The notes: a model not told the origin generated them from the letters alone. Numbered from the stretch's first letter, positions 16,795-27,822 are shown. The stretch: DNA of 64,000 bases from Bifidobacterium callitrichos DSM 23973 (GCF_000741175.1 NZ_JGYS01000001.1:286198-350197); one strand, 5' to 3'. Program-made: numbers and translations.

Positions 16795-18516
16795 ATGACG
16801 TCGAAAGTGAGGAAAGCCCTGCGCCGAACAATCGCCGCGGTGGCCGCGCTTGCCTCCCTGATGTCCGTCGCGGCCTGCGGCGGGACCTCGTCAAGCACCG
16901 CACAGGACGGCACGGTGGTCAGCATCTTCAACGGCACGACGGGTACGTTCAACGAGAACTTCAATCCGTTCTCGCCCACCGCACTCGGCCCCACCCTGGG
17001 TGTGATCTACGAGACGCTGTACTGGTACAACTTGGCCACTGACGAGGATCCGACCCCGATGCTCGCCACCGGCTACGAGTGGAACGAGGACGGCTCCGAA
17101 CTGACCATCACCACCCGTGAGGGCGTCAAGTGGCATGATGGCGAACCGTTCTCCGCTCGGGACGTGGCGTTCACATTCAACCTGATTCACAACACCCCGG
17201 CCCTGAACACGAACGGCACCGCATGTACGGCGGAACTGATCGACGACAATCACGTCAAGCTCATCTTCCCGACCAAGAACGCCGATGGCACGCCGTTTGA
17301 CGAGCCGTTCAAGGGCGCCTACATGCAGGAAGGCGGCATCCTCGGCGGTCAGGCCATCGTGCCCGAGCATATCTGGAAGAATGTCAAGGATCCGATGAAC
17401 TACACGAACGCCAACCCGATCGGCACGGGCGCGTTCAAGCTCAGCAGGTTCACCAACCAGTCCTACAGTTTCTCTGCGTTCAAGGACTACTGGAACGGTG
17501 CCCCGAAGATCGACGGCGTGCGCTACATCGCCTTGAACGACGCCTCCGCCGCCACCAGCACGCTGATGGCCGGACAGGTCGACTGGATGAGCGCCTACAT
17601 CCCCAGCTACCAGATGCTGCTCAAGAACTACCCGCGCATCTCGGCCGTGAACACGCCGCGACTGACCACCGTGGTCATGACCTGCTCGAACACCGAAGCC
17701 GGATGCAAGGGCCCGCAGACCGACACGGCCGTGCGCCAGGCCATGTACTACGGCATGAACCGCACGCAGCTCAACAAGCTCGCCGGCGCCGGCGCGGGCG
17801 CCATCGGCTCGCCGACGATGCTCATGCCGGACCGAGACCGTAAATGGATCACCGACAAGAACCTCGTCACCACGCCGGAGACCGAGGATCAGGAGAAGGC
17901 CAAGCAGATCCTCGAGGACGCCGGCTGGAAGATGGGTGACGACGGCTACCGCCACAAGGACGGAGTCAAGCTCAGCATGACCATCCAGACCGTGGCCGGC
18001 TGGTCCGACTACATTCTGATCAACGACACGTTGAAGCAGCAGATGAAGCCGCTGGGTATCGAGATCATCTCCACGCAGATGGCATGGAACCAGTGGAACG
18101 AAAACGAGCAGAAGGGCAACTACCAGCTCTCCCTTGACTCGCTGGGCTTGGGTGTCACCGCCGACCCGTACTACACCTACAACCCGCGCTACAGCTCCCT
18201 GCAGATGGCCAAGGTGGGTGAGACCTCCGGCGGCCAGAACTACGCCCGCTACTCGAACCCGAAGGTCGACGATGCCATCGAGGCCGCCGCCGGCACGGAG
18301 GACGAGGCCGAGCGCAAGGCGCAGTATGCGATCGTGCAGAAGGAGATCGCGAACGACGTGCCCTACATCCCGGTCTACATCAACTCGATGCTCACCGAAT
18401 TCAACGACTCCAAGGTGACCGGCTGGCCCACCGAGGACAACATGTACGCGCTGCCCGCAGCTTGGAAGGCGTGGGACATGGGCATCATCCTGCAGCATCT
18501 CGAACCGAAGCAGTGA
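16795..18516 (+). CDS. ABC transporter substrate-binding lipoprotein, family 5 (oligosaccharide)
   Basis: Extracellular solute-binding protein (573 aa) anchored by lipid. The signal peptide ends in the lipobox VAAC with Cys28. The mature protein has SBP_bac_5 features, including NENFNPFSPTALGPTLGVIYETLYW and GVKWHDGEPFSARDVAFTFNL. Although family 5 proteins are often named for peptides, many bind oligosaccharides; in Thermotoga, Opp-type importers take up beta-manno- and gluco-oligosaccharides. The neighbouring glycosidases and esterases support an oligosaccharide ligand here. A TTG in frame at 16789 is possible, but the ATG at 16795 after CGAAAGGATTGACG is preferred. It is the first gene of an operon of two permeases and two ATPases, then beta-mannosidase. 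Confidence 0.88.
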   Translation: MTSKVRKALRRTIAAVAALASLMSVAACGGTSSSTAQDGTVVSIFNGTTGTFNENFNPFSPTALGPTLGVIYETLYWYNLATDEDPTPMLATGYEWNEDGSELTITTREGVKWHDGEPFSARDVAFTFNLIHNTPALNTNGTACTAELIDDNHVKLIFPTKNADGTPFDEPFKGAYMQEGGILGGQAIVPEHIWKNVKDPMNYTNANPIGTGAFKLSRFTNQSYSFSAFKDYWNGAPKIDGVRYIALNDASAATSTLMAGQVDWMSAYIPSYQMLLKNYPRISAVNTPRLTTVVMTCSNTEAGCKGPQTDTAVRQAMYYGMNRTQLNKLAGAGAGAIGSPTMLMPDRDRKWITDKNLVTTPETEDQEKAKQILEDAGWKMGDDGYRHKDGVKLSMTIQTVAGWSDYILINDTLKQQMKPLGIEIISTQMAWNQWNENEQKGNYQLSLDSLGLGVTADPYYTYNPRYSSLQMAKVGETSGGQNYARYSNPKVDDAIEAAAGTEDEAERKAQYAIVQKEIANDVPYIPVYINSMLTEFNDSKVTGWPTEDNMYALPAAWKAWDMGIILQHLEPKQ

Positions 18517-18535
18517 CGGCAGTAAGGAACCAATC

Positions 18536-19525
18536 ATGAAATATGTCCTGAGAAAGCTGGGCTTCTACTTGGTGGCCCTGTGGGCGGCACTGACGCTCAA
18601 CTTCTTCCTGCCGCGCATCATGCCCGGCAACCCGGTCGACCAGATGATCTCCAAGCTCGCGCAGAAGGGCCAGGTCACCCCGGCCACTCGCCACGCTATC
18701 GAGCTCATGCTCGGCTCCGACTCCTCGGTGCCGATGTGGCAGCAGTACCTCAACTACTTCGGCAACATCTTCCGCGGCGATCTGGGCGTCTCCGTCACCT
18801 ACTTCCCGAACTCCGTCTCCTCCGTGATCGGCAGTACCCTGCCGTGGACCGTCGGTCTGGTCGGTATCTCCACCATCCTCGCCTTCCTCATCGGCACGCT
18901 GCTTGGCACACTCGCCGGCTGGAAGCGCGGTTCCTGGATCGACAACCTCATCCCGGTGACCACGCTGTTGCAGTCGATCCCGTACTTCTGGCTCGCGTTG
19001 ATCCTCCTGTACTTCTTCGGCCTGCTCAACCCGATCTTCCCGCTGTTCGGCGGCTACGACGTGTGGAGCGTCACTCCCGGCTGGAGCTGGGAGTTCATCG
19101 GCTCGGTCATCAAATACGGCACGCTGCCGGCCATCACCATCGTGCTGTCCTCCGTGGGCGGCTGGATGCTCGGCATGCGCAACATGATGGTCGCCACCCT
19201 CTCCGAGGACTACATCCTGACCGCCGAGGCCAAGGGCCTGTCCCGGTTCAAGATCATGACCTCCTACGCGGCGCGCAACGCCATCCTGCCGTCCATCTCC
19301 GGCTTCGCGATCTCCCTCGGCTTCGTCGTCGCGGGCTCGATCGTCGCCGAATCCGTGTTCTCCTATCCGGGCATCGGCTTCGCGCTGCTGACCGCCGTGC
19401 AGAACAACGACTACGCGCTCATGCAGGGCATCTTCATGATCATCACGGTCTCCGTGCTCGGCGCGAACCTGTTCATGGACCTGATCTACGGCTTCATCGA
19501 CCCGCGCACCCGGGCCCAGGGCTGA
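18536..19525 (+). CDS. ABC transporter permease (DppB/OppB type)
   Basis: Inner-membrane permease (329 aa) of the peptide/oligosaccharide ABC importer family. It opens with MKYVLRKLGFYLVALWAAL, a first helix typical of OppB-like proteins, and has about six helices. The coupling loop with the EAA-type motif is seen as LTAEAKGLSRFKIMTSYAARNAILP, which contacts the ATPase. It ends with DLIYGFIDPRTR, the common OppB C-terminus. It lies 19 bp after the binding protein and before the second permease, and the pair should form the channel for the oligosaccharide importer. Confidence 0.9.
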   Translation: MKYVLRKLGFYLVALWAALTLNFFLPRIMPGNPVDQMISKLAQKGQVTPATRHAIELMLGSDSSVPMWQQYLNYFGNIFRGDLGVSVTYFPNSVSSVIGSTLPWTVGLVGISTILAFLIGTLLGTLAGWKRGSWIDNLIPVTTLLQSIPYFWLALILLYFFGLLNPIFPLFGGYDVWSVTPGWSWEFIGSVIKYGTLPAITIVLSSVGGWMLGMRNMMVATLSEDYILTAEAKGLSRFKIMTSYAARNAILPSISGFAISLGFVVAGSIVAESVFSYPGIGFALLTAVQNNDYALMQGIFMIITVSVLGANLFMDLIYGFIDPRTRAQG

Positions 19526-19543
19526 GGAAAGGACTGAAAGACA

Positions 19544-20544
19544 ATGGCTGCAACAACCACCAAAGCCGGCAAGGCCCGCAAATCCCGCGCCGACTCCATG
19601 CTTCCCCCGATGACGCCGAAGCTGGCCGTCGGTCTGACGATCGTCGCTCTCATCGCCGCGTTCGCCATCTTCGTGCCGTTCTTCGTGGACGACCCGAACA
19701 AGGTCAGCGACATCGGCATGACCGGCCCCAGCGCCGAACACTGGCTCGGCACCACGCAGACCGGACAGGACGTGTTCGCCCAGCTCGCCTACGCCTGCCG
19801 TGGCTCCCTGTTCATCGGACTGACCGTCGGCGTGCTCGCCGTGGCCCTCTCCAGCTTCTTCGGCATCCTCGGCGCCTACGTGGGCGGCGCCACCGACGAG
19901 GCGTTCTCCCTCCTGTCCAACGTGATGCTCGTCATCCCGGGCCTGCCGCTGATGATCGTCATCGCCAGCTACATGCCCTCCAAGTCGTCCGTGCTCGTCG
20001 CCGGCGTGCTCGCCCTGACCTCCTGGGCAGGACCCGCCCGAGTGCTGCGCGGCTACACGATGTCCGTCCGCTCCCGCGACTACGTGCTCGCCGCACGCGT
20101 CGCCGGCGAGAAGCCGTGGCGCATCCTGTTCGTCGAGATCTTCCCGAATCTCATCCCGCTGCTCGCCTCCCAGGCCATGAGCGCCATCATCGCCGCCATC
20201 CTCGGCGAGGCCGGCCTGTCCTACCTCGGCCTCGGCGCCACCGACTCGTACACCTGGGGCACGATGCTCTACTACGCGCAGAACGGCATGGCGCTGATCC
20301 TCGGCGCATGGTGGTGGTTCATCCCGCCGGGACTGTGCATCGCCCTGTTCGGCGCGGCCCTCGCGCTCATCAACTTCTCGGTCGATGAGATCGTCAACCC
20401 GAAGCTCAAGGCCGCGACCCGTAGCCAGATCAAGAAGTGGAAGCTCGAGGAGAAGGCCGGCAAAGCCAAGACCGACGCCGAGTTCACCCCGGCTGCCAAC
20501 GTCAACGGCAACATCATCAACGGTACGAAGGAGGCCGTGGCATC

Positions 20545-20548
<4 letters not shown>
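19544..20548 (+). CDS. ABC transporter permease (DppC/OppC type)
   Basis: Second permease (334 aa) of the importer, OppC-like, with a single N-terminal helix, an extracytoplasmic segment and five more helices. The sequence HWLGTTQTGQDVFAQLAYACRGSLFIGL matches the OppC family's GTDxxGRD-type region. The coupling motif is VLAARVAGEKPWRILFVEIFPNLIP. Its C-terminus is longer than usual: an extra 50-residue charged tail follows the VNPKLK end. Its stop overlaps the next gene's start (ATGA), so translation is coupled to the first ATPase. Confidence 0.9.
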
Positions 20549-21469
<921 letters not shown>

Positions 21470-21474
21470 GCATC

Positions 21475-22299
21475 ATGACTACGCTGCAACTCAAGGACGT
21501 CACCAAGCAGTTCGACCTGCGTTCCGGCCTCAAGACCACGAAGTTCACGGCCGTAAGCCACGCGAACTTCACGCTCGAATCCGGCAAGACCGTGGCGCTG
21601 GTCGGCCAGTCCGGCTCCGGCAAGTCCACGATCGCGAAGATGATCCTCGGTCTAGAGATCCCCACCGAAGGACAGATCCTCATCGACGGCAAGCCGGTCG
21701 ACCATCATGGCCGCAAAGCGGACCACATCTTCCGCAAAACCGTGCAGATGGTCTTCCAGGACCCGTACGCCTCGCTCAACCCGTTCCACACCGTGGAGCA
21801 CCATATCGCCAGGCCGATGAAGCTGCATCACCCGGGCATGAGCAACGAGGAAGTGCACAAGCGCGTCATCGAACTGCTCGACCGTGTGCGTCTCACCCCC
21901 GGCGAGGACTTCGCCAAGCGCCTGCCCAGCGAACTGTCCGGCGGCCAGCGCCAGCGCGTCGCCATCGCCCGCGCGCTCGCCCCGGAGCCGAGCATCCTCA
22001 TCGCGGACGAGCCGGTCTCCGCGCTCGACGTGTCCATCCGACTCGGCGTGCTCAACCTGCTCGCCCGACTCCAGCGCGAGGAGAACCTCGGCGTGCTGTA
22101 CATCACGCACGACATGGCCACCGCACGCCACTTCTCCGACGAGATCATGGTGATGCGCCGCGGCGAGATCGTGGAACGCGGCCCCGCCGACGACGTGATC
22201 CTCAATCCGAAGAGCGACTATACGAAGACCCTCATCGGCGCCGCGCCCGACCCGGAGCGCCGCCTCAAGGAGCTCGCCGCCGCCCGCGCCGCCCACTGA
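21475..22299 (+). CDS. ABC transporter ATPase (OppF/DppF type)
   Basis: Second ATP-binding subunit (274 aa) of the importer. Walker A GQSGSGKST, Q-loop MVFQDPYASLNP, signature [16 protein letters not shown], Walker B ILIADEPVSALD and H-loop YITHDM are all present. It resembles OppF but is somewhat short of the family's usual 310-330 aa, lacking much of the C-terminal oligopeptide-binding extension. The ATG at 21475 begins five bases after the stop of the frameshifted ATPase and has AAGGAG within that gene's end. If the other ATPase is truly broken, this one would have to work as a homodimer or with an ATPase from elsewhere. Confidence 0.92.
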   Translation: MTTLQLKDVTKQFDLRSGLKTTKFTAVSHANFTLESGKTVALVGQSGSGKSTIAKMILGLEIPTEGQILIDGKPVDHHGRKADHIFRKTVQMVFQDPYASLNPFHTVEHHIARPMKLHHPGMSNEEVHKRVIELLDRVRLTPGEDFAKRLPSELSGGQRQRVAIARALAPEPSILIADEPVSALDVSIRLGVLNLLARLQREENLGVLYITHDMATARHFSDEIMVMRRGEIVERGPADDVILNPKSDYTKTLIGAAPDPERRLKELAAARAAH

Positions 22300-22334
22300 A
22301 ACCGCAAACCGTCATCATCATCGCAAGGAACACC

Positions 22335-25061
22335 ATGACGACCATCACCACCCCGCGCACGTTCTCCGCACTCGAGAGCGGATGGACGCTCACCGCGCTC
22401 AACCCCGAACTCGCGCCGGAGGAACTGCGCGAACGTCTCACCGCAGGCATCCCCGCCACCGTGCCGGGAGAGGCAACCATCGACCTGTTCCACGCAGGTC
22501 TCATCGACGACCCCTTCGACGGCGACAACGAGACCCGGCAGCAGTGGATCGGCGACATCGTCTGGCGATTCACCTGCGAATTCGACTGGCATGACGATGG
22601 CAACGCGCGCCACGATCTCGTCGCCTATGGACTCGACACTGTTGCGTACGTCGCACTCAACGGCATCATCGTCGGCGAAACGCGCAACTTCCACCGCACA
22701 TACCGTTGGGACGCGCGCCCGTACCTGCGCGACGGAGCCAACCGTCTGAGCGTCACGTTCCTGTCGCTTGTGGCAAGCTCCGACGACGCCGAACGCCGTC
22801 GCGGCTACTACCCGCATACCGAACACCACGCATTCAACCAGATCCGCAAGCCCAGCTACTCCTTCGGTTGGGACTGGGGCATCGACGTCGCCAATGCCGG
22901 CATCTGGCGTCCAATCGGCATCGACTCGTGGAGCGGCGCGCGCATCGCCTCCGTCCGCCCGCTTGTCGACGTCCGTCCGGATGGCACCGGCGTGCTCGAC
23001 GTTCACGTCGAGGTCGAACGCGCCGGACGCGGCCGCGTGATGACCGTGGCCGACGCGCTGGACCTCAACGGCGTGACCGGCGACGGCCGCGGCGCGCTGC
23101 CCGTGACTGTCACCGTCGGCGGCTACGACGTCAACCTCGAAGTGGCCGGAGTCGTCGAGGAAGGACGCGACGAGGCCGTACTCACCGTCGAAATCCCCGA
23201 AGTGCGGCGCTGGTGGCCGCGCGGCTACGGCGAGCAGCCGCTGTATGACGTGCACGTGGCGGTCGGCGGCATCGCCACGGAAGCCGAGTGGCACGGCCAC
23301 GTCGGCTTCCGCACCCTCACCGTCGACACCCGCGCCGACATGACCGGGCGCCCGTTCCGGATCGCCGTCAACGACGTGTCGGTGCACGCGCGCGGCTACA
23401 ACTGGATCCCCGATTCCGCGTTTCCCTCTCAGGTGGACGACGCGCGCTACCGTCGCGGCATCGCCGACCTCATCGAATCGAACTCGAACATGGTGCGCGT
23501 GTGGGGCGGCGGCATCTATGAAGCCGACGAATTCTACGACATGTGCGACCGCGAAGGCATCATGGTCTGGCAGGACTTCATGCTCGCCTGTGCCGCCTAC
23601 CCGGAAGACGCCGAAACGAAGGCCGAAGTGGAAGCCGAAGCCCGCGAACAGATCGCGCGCCTGAGCTCCCACGTCAGCCTCACCGTGTGGAACGGCTCCA
23701 ACGAGAACTACGTGGCCTACAGCGAATGGTGGGGCTTCAAGCAGGCCCTGCGCGCCGACGACCTGCCCGCCAACGAGCACGGCTACGGCGAAAAGGGCTG
23801 GGGCGACTACTACTACTCCGAACTGTTCCCCGCGTTGCTCGCCGAACTCGACCCGGTCCACGTGTACCTGCCGAGCTCCCCGATGAGCTTCACCCCGTTC
23901 ACCGACGCCAACAAGGACGTGGACGGCACCATGCACATCTGGGACGTGTGGAACCGTCAGGACTACCGCAAATACCTCGACTACACGCCGCGCTTCGCCG
24001 ACGAATTCGGCTATCAGGCGCCGCCCGCCTGGAGCACGCTCACCAGCGTGGTCCACGATGAGAAGCTCGACCCGTTCGGCACGCAGATGCTTGTTCACCA
24101 GAAAGCGTCCGGAGGCAACGTCAAACTCGCCCGCGGCATGCGCTCGCATCTGACCCCCGGCCGTTTCGACGACGTGAGCTACAACGCCGACGGCACGCGC
24201 GACTGGCTCATCCCCACTGACCGTTGGGACGACATCGAGGACTGGCATTGGGCATGCCAGCTGCAGCAGGCACAGGCCATCCGCTTCGGCGTCGAGCACA
24301 TGCGCTCGCTGGAACCGGTCAACGCCGGCGCGCTGATCTGGCAGATCAACGATGACTGGCCGGTCGTCTCCTGGGCGGCCGTCGACTACAACGGTCACCG
24401 CAAACCGCTGTGGTACGCCTCGCGCGACTTCTTCGCGCCGCGCTTCGCCACGATCCAGCCGCGCGTCTCCGCTCAGGCGCAGGCCGACCTGAGCTGGGAA
24501 GGCAAGAAAGTCAAGCCGGACACGCTCGCGCTCGTCGTCGTCAACGACACCTGCTCGCCGTGGCATGGCTCGTGGACGGTCGAACGCCGTACGCTCGCCG
24601 GCGAGACGCTCGCCTCGCAGACCTTCGACGATGTCACGTTGGAGGAGACGTCATCGGTCACGCTGACGCTCGACGCGTCCGTCGCCGCGTTCCGCGACGC
24701 GACGGACGAGATCCTCGTCGCGACGCCCGCCGGTGATGACGGCTTCGCCCGCGTCATCCACAACCCGGCCGAAGTCATCGAACAGAAGCTCGACCGTGCG
24801 CCGTTCACGGCGACGGTCGAGGCCGTCGACGAGGGATACACGCTGAAGGTGACGGCGCATGCCTACGCCCGCGACGTGTTCTGCATGGTCGACAAGGTCG
24901 ATGCGGCCGCGTCGATCGATGGCGGACTGGTGACGCTGCTGCCCGGCGAGACGGTCGTCTGGCATATCGCCTCGGACGGCGTCGACGATCCGCAGGCGTT
25001 CACGGCGGACAACGTGCTGCGTTCGGCCAACGATCTCAAACGAGACTGGGCTGCGGCGTGA
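22335..25061 (+). CDS. Beta-mannosidase, glycoside hydrolase family 2
   Basis: Cytoplasmic GH2 exo-enzyme (908 aa) releasing mannose from the non-reducing end of beta-mannosides. The domain order is the usual one: an N-terminal sugar-binding sandwich (residues 1-190) with the strongly beta-mannosidase-specific SYSFGWDWGIDVANAGIW, an Ig-like domain, and the TIM barrel with NSNMVRVWGGGIYE. The acid/base is in VWNGSNENY (Glu457) and the nucleophile in ADEFGYQ (Glu557). There is no signal peptide. The ATG follows CAAGGAACACC, 35 bp after the second transporter ATPase, so it probably ends the transporter operon. The substrate may be mannan-derived oligosaccharides; Man-beta-1,4-GlcNAc from N-glycan cores is the main alternative. 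Confidence 0.92.
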   Translation: MTTITTPRTFSALESGWTLTALNPELAPEELRERLTAGIPATVPGEATIDLFHAGLIDDPFDGDNETRQQWIGDIVWRFTCEFDWHDDGNARHDLVAYGLDTVAYVALNGIIVGETRNFHRTYRWDARPYLRDGANRLSVTFLSLVASSDDAERRRGYYPHTEHHAFNQIRKPSYSFGWDWGIDVANAGIWRPIGIDSWSGARIASVRPLVDVRPDGTGVLDVHVEVERAGRGRVMTVADALDLNGVTGDGRGALPVTVTVGGYDVNLEVAGVVEEGRDEAVLTVEIPEVRRWWPRGYGEQPLYDVHVAVGGIATEAEWHGHVGFRTLTVDTRADMTGRPFRIAVNDVSVHARGYNWIPDSAFPSQVDDARYRRGIADLIESNSNMVRVWGGGIYEADEFYDMCDREGIMVWQDFMLACAAYPEDAETKAEVEAEAREQIARLSSHVSLTVWNGSNENYVAYSEWWGFKQALRADDLPANEHGYGEKGWGDYYYSELFPALLAELDPVHVYLPSSPMSFTPFTDANKDVDGTMHIWDVWNRQDYRKYLDYTPRFADEFGYQAPPAWSTLTSVVHDEKLDPFGTQMLVHQKASGGNVKLARGMRSHLTPGRFDDVSYNADGTRDWLIPTDRWDDIEDWHWACQLQQAQAIRFGVEHMRSLEPVNAGALIWQINDDWPVVSWAAVDYNGHRKPLWYASRDFFAPRFATIQPRVSAQAQADLSWEGKKVKPDTLALVVVNDTCSPWHGSWTVERRTLAGETLASQTFDDVTLEETSSVTLTLDASVAAFRDATDEILVATPAGDDGFARVIHNPAEVIEQKLDRAPFTATVEAVDEGYTLKVTAHAYARDVFCMVDKVDAAASIDGGLVTLLPGETVVWHIASDGVDDPQAFTADNVLRSANDLKRDWAAA

Positions 25062-25226
25062 CGGAACTGAACGCCCTCGGCCTCGGTCTGGGTGGAGCAG
25101 TGGGCGCGTGGTGCGCCGCATGGATGGCGTAAGGCTAGTATGGAGAACAACTGTACGGGTTCAGTGCTACGGCATGGAACCCGTACGGCGCACCTGAACG
25201 GGAATATGCCGGGATGGGATGCGCCT

Positions 25227-25269
25227 CGCGTAATCGCGCGTAAATCGCGTGTAAATCGCGTGTAATCGG
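25227..25269 (+). repeat. Four tandem units of about 11 bp before the LacI gene
   Basis: CGCGTAATCG, CGCGTAAATCG, CGTGTAAATCG and CGTGTAATCGG follow one another with a period close to one helical turn. The last unit runs into the CGGTTCG half-operator. This points to a protein-binding array or a slippage-prone repeat in the regulator's promoter. Confidence 0.7.
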
Positions 25270-25297
25270 TTCGGATGAATCATACGAACCGGTGTGA
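25262..25297. promoter_or_regulatory. Operator-like sites upstream of the LacI regulator gene
   Basis: CGGTTCG (25267-25273) and ACGAACCGGTGTGA (25284-25297) contain the same AACCGG core in both orientations, about 18 bp apart. They lie roughly 45 bp before the regulator's start. This suggests autorepression by the LacI protein. Confidence 0.55.
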
Positions 25298-25337
25298 TAC
25301 GTGGCAGGGTCCCGGTGCATGAGGAGAGTGGAGAACC

Positions 25338-26363
25338 ATGGCGAAAGGCACCATCACCATCGCTGATGTGGCGAAGGCTTCCGGTGTATCGAAAAGCGCG
25401 GTGTCGTACGCGCTGAACGGCAAGCCCGGCGTCTCCGAGGAAACCCGCGACAAGGTGCTCAAATTGGCACGTTCCATGGGGTGGAAGCCGAACAGTGCCG
25501 CGAAATCTCTTTCCGATGCCTGCACTAGGTCCATTGGCGTGGTGCTGATGGTGGCCGATGCCGAGGATTTCGGCTCGGGCATGTTCGGCATGGACTGCCT
25601 CGCCGGTTTGAGCAAAGCCATGGACCCGCGCGACTATTCCATCGTGCTGCGCATGACCGCGGGCGGCGCCGCGGCTGCCTGCCGCATCTACGAGGATTGG
25701 ATCGCCTCCGGCAAGGTGGACGCGCATCTCATCATGGGTGTCGAACTTGGAGACCCGCGACTGGCGCTGTTCCGTGAACACCCCGAAGCCAAGGCCCTGT
25801 TCATCTCCCAGCGTGAGATCACCAGCGGGCTGCCCACGCTCTACAGTTCCGACGACGAAGGCGCGCGCATGGTCGTTCGATACCTGCACGGTTTGGGCCA
25901 TCGCAACATCGCGCGCATCGCCGGCCCCGAGGAATACGTGCACACGTTGGCGCGCGACAATGCCACCGCCGATGAATGTTCCAAACTGGGCATGCGCTGC
26001 ACCACCCTGCATGGCAAGTACATGGCTGAAACTGGCGAACGGCTGTGCAACGCGATTCTGGACTTTGGACACCGTCCCACCGCGATCGTATGCGATACGG
26101 ATATTACAGCGGTCGGCGCGCTGCATACGGCCTTGGCCCGTGGAATATCCGTGCCGGAGGATCTTTCCATCGTGGCCTGGGATGATTCCGCCGCATGCGT
26201 TTCGGCCACGCCCGCGCTCACTGCCCTGCACCGCGATGTCCGAGCGATCGGACTGAAAGCGGGGAAGATGCTGTTGCGCATGATCGACGGGGAGACCGTC
26301 GGTGATGAGCCGGAGCCGCCATACCGTCTGGTGGAGCGGGCTTCCACAGGTCCGGTGGCGTAG
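25338..26363 (+). CDS. LacI family transcriptional regulator of the mannoside locus
   Basis: LacI/GalR-type regulator (341 aa). The N-terminal helix-turn-helix is TIADVAKASGVSKSAVSYALNGKPGVSEETR. The hinge follows at about residue 50, and a periplasmic-binding-protein-like sensor domain fills the rest (HRNIARIAG; TAIVCDTDITAVGAL; LSIVAWDDS). The ATG follows GAGGAGAGTGGAGAACC. The genes on either side of it carry sites with the AACCGGTT centre typical of LacI operators: 15069, 16680/16709, 25262 and 26450. It is therefore probably the local repressor, relieved by an imported oligosaccharide or a breakdown product. The effector is not visible from sequence. Confidence 0.88.
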   Translation: MAKGTITIADVAKASGVSKSAVSYALNGKPGVSEETRDKVLKLARSMGWKPNSAAKSLSDACTRSIGVVLMVADAEDFGSGMFGMDCLAGLSKAMDPRDYSIVLRMTAGGAAAACRIYEDWIASGKVDAHLIMGVELGDPRLALFREHPEAKALFISQREITSGLPTLYSSDDEGARMVVRYLHGLGHRNIARIAGPEEYVHTLARDNATADECSKLGMRCTTLHGKYMAETGERLCNAILDFGHRPTAIVCDTDITAVGALHTALARGISVPEDLSIVAWDDSAACVSATPALTALHRDVRAIGLKAGKMLLRMIDGETVGDEPEPPYRLVERASTGPVA

Positions 26364-26449
26364 GGGCGCCTCTGAGGTCATCGATATGGGGACGTCGTGT
26401 TGATCGTCACGATCGACTCGTCCGTCTATTCCGTGGCGACGTTCTAGAA

Positions 26450-26465
26450 ACTGAACCGGTAAAGT
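26450..26465. promoter_or_regulatory. LacI-type operator before the AGE-family isomerase
   Basis: ACTGAACCGGTAAAGT differs little from the 16680/16709 operators and keeps the AACCGGT core. It lies 115 bp before the isomerase start. Confidence 0.6.
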
Positions 26466-26579
26466 ACGCAATTGCAGGTCCTCGCGCTGGGCGTGACTCT
26501 ACACTTCGCGCCTTACCTGCCGCTTCTCGACATACTTCGCTATATCTTTCCCAAATCTAGTATGAAAGGCAACATAATC

Positions 26580-27821
26580 ATGTCAATCGCACCTCAATAC
26601 ACGCTCGGCACGCCGGAGAACAAGGTCTGGCTGGACTCCCAGCGCGACTCCCTGATGGCCTTCGGCCACGCGTTCCCCGCCCCGACAGGCGGTTCCTACT
26701 GGCTTGGCGACGACGGCACCCCGTGGAAGGACCGCAATCGCGAAACGTGGATCACCTGCCGCATGACCCACGTCTACTCGCTCGCCGCGTTCACCGGACA
26801 TGACGGCGCCGAGGCGCTTGTGGACGCCGGATTGAAGGGCCTCACGGGTGAGCTCCACGACGACGCCAACGGCGGCTGGTATGCGGCCGTCACCCCGGAA
26901 GGCGGCCACATCGGCACCAAGCAGTGCTACGCGCACGCCTTCGTGCTGCTCGCCGCATCCTCCGCCACGCTGCTCGGCCGTCCCGGCGCCGCCGAACTGC
27001 TCGCCGACGCGCAGCAGGTGTTCCTCAAGCGATTCTGGGACGACGAAATCGGCCTGTCCGTCGACACGTGGAACGAGGACTTCACCGAGCTTGACCCGTA
27101 CCGCGGACTCAACGCCAACATGCACTCGGTCGAGGCGTTCCTCGCCGTGGCCGACGTCACCGGCGACGAAACGTGGCGCACGCGCGCCGGTCGCATCATC
27201 GATCACGTCATCGGCTGGGCTGAAAACAACGAATGGCGCATCCCCGAGCACTTCCATGAGGACTGGTCGCTGGATCTCGAATGCAACGCCGACAAGAAGG
27301 ACGATCAGTTCAAGCCGTACGGCGCCACCCCGGGCCACGGCATCGAATGGGCGCGACTCATCACCCAGTACGCGCTGAGCGCCCCCGGCCTCGCCGAGTC
27401 GAAGAAGGCGCAGCTGGTCGACGTCGCCGAAAACCTGTTCCGTCGCGCCGTGGCCGATGGTTGGGACGCCGACGGCGCGCCCGGCATCGTCTACACCACC
27501 GACTGGAACGGCGTGCCCGTCGTGCACGACCGCATGCACTGGACACTCGCCGAGGCGATCAACACCTCGTCCGTGCTGGCCCGTGTGACCGGCAAGGCGG
27601 AATACGCCGACCTGTACTCGACCTTCCTCAAGTACGCCGACGATTGCGTCATCGACCACGTCAACGGTTCCTGGTTCCACCAGCTCGACCGCGCCAACCA
27701 GCCGATCGGCACCGTCTGGCCGGGCAAGTCCGACCTGTACCACGCCACCCAGTCGATGATGATCCCGTTGTACGACCCGTCGCTGTCCATCGCCGTCGCC
27801 GCCAAGGAGACGCGCGGCTGA
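26580..27821 (+). CDS. AGE-family aldose-ketose isomerase (probable D-mannose isomerase)
   Basis: Cytoplasmic (alpha/alpha)6-barrel enzyme of the N-acylglucosamine 2-epimerase superfamily (413 aa). The length and motifs fit the mannose isomerase/YihS branch: RETWITCRMTHVYSLA, the HAFVLLAASSATLLG helix, NMHSVEAFLAVADVT, HFHEDWSLD and GHGIEWARL, with several conserved His residues. That branch converts mannose to fructose without phosphorylation. The frame extends to 26472, but the ATG at 26580 follows GAAAGGCAAC. It has its own operator. Together with beta-mannosidase this would feed free mannose into the fructose-6-phosphate shunt via fructokinase. A cellobiose/mannobiose 2-epimerase is the alternative. 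Confidence 0.83.
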   Translation: MSIAPQYTLGTPENKVWLDSQRDSLMAFGHAFPAPTGGSYWLGDDGTPWKDRNRETWITCRMTHVYSLAAFTGHDGAEALVDAGLKGLTGELHDDANGGWYAAVTPEGGHIGTKQCYAHAFVLLAASSATLLGRPGAAELLADAQQVFLKRFWDDEIGLSVDTWNEDFTELDPYRGLNANMHSVEAFLAVADVTGDETWRTRAGRIIDHVIGWAENNEWRIPEHFHEDWSLDLECNADKKDDQFKPYGATPGHGIEWARLITQYALSAPGLAESKKAQLVDVAENLFRRAVADGWDADGAPGIVYTTDWNGVPVVHDRMHWTLAEAINTSSVLARVTGKAEYADLYSTFLKYADDCVIDHVNGSWFHQLDRANQPIGTVWPGKSDLYHATQSMMIPLYDPSLSIAVAAKETRG

Positions 27822-27822
27822 T

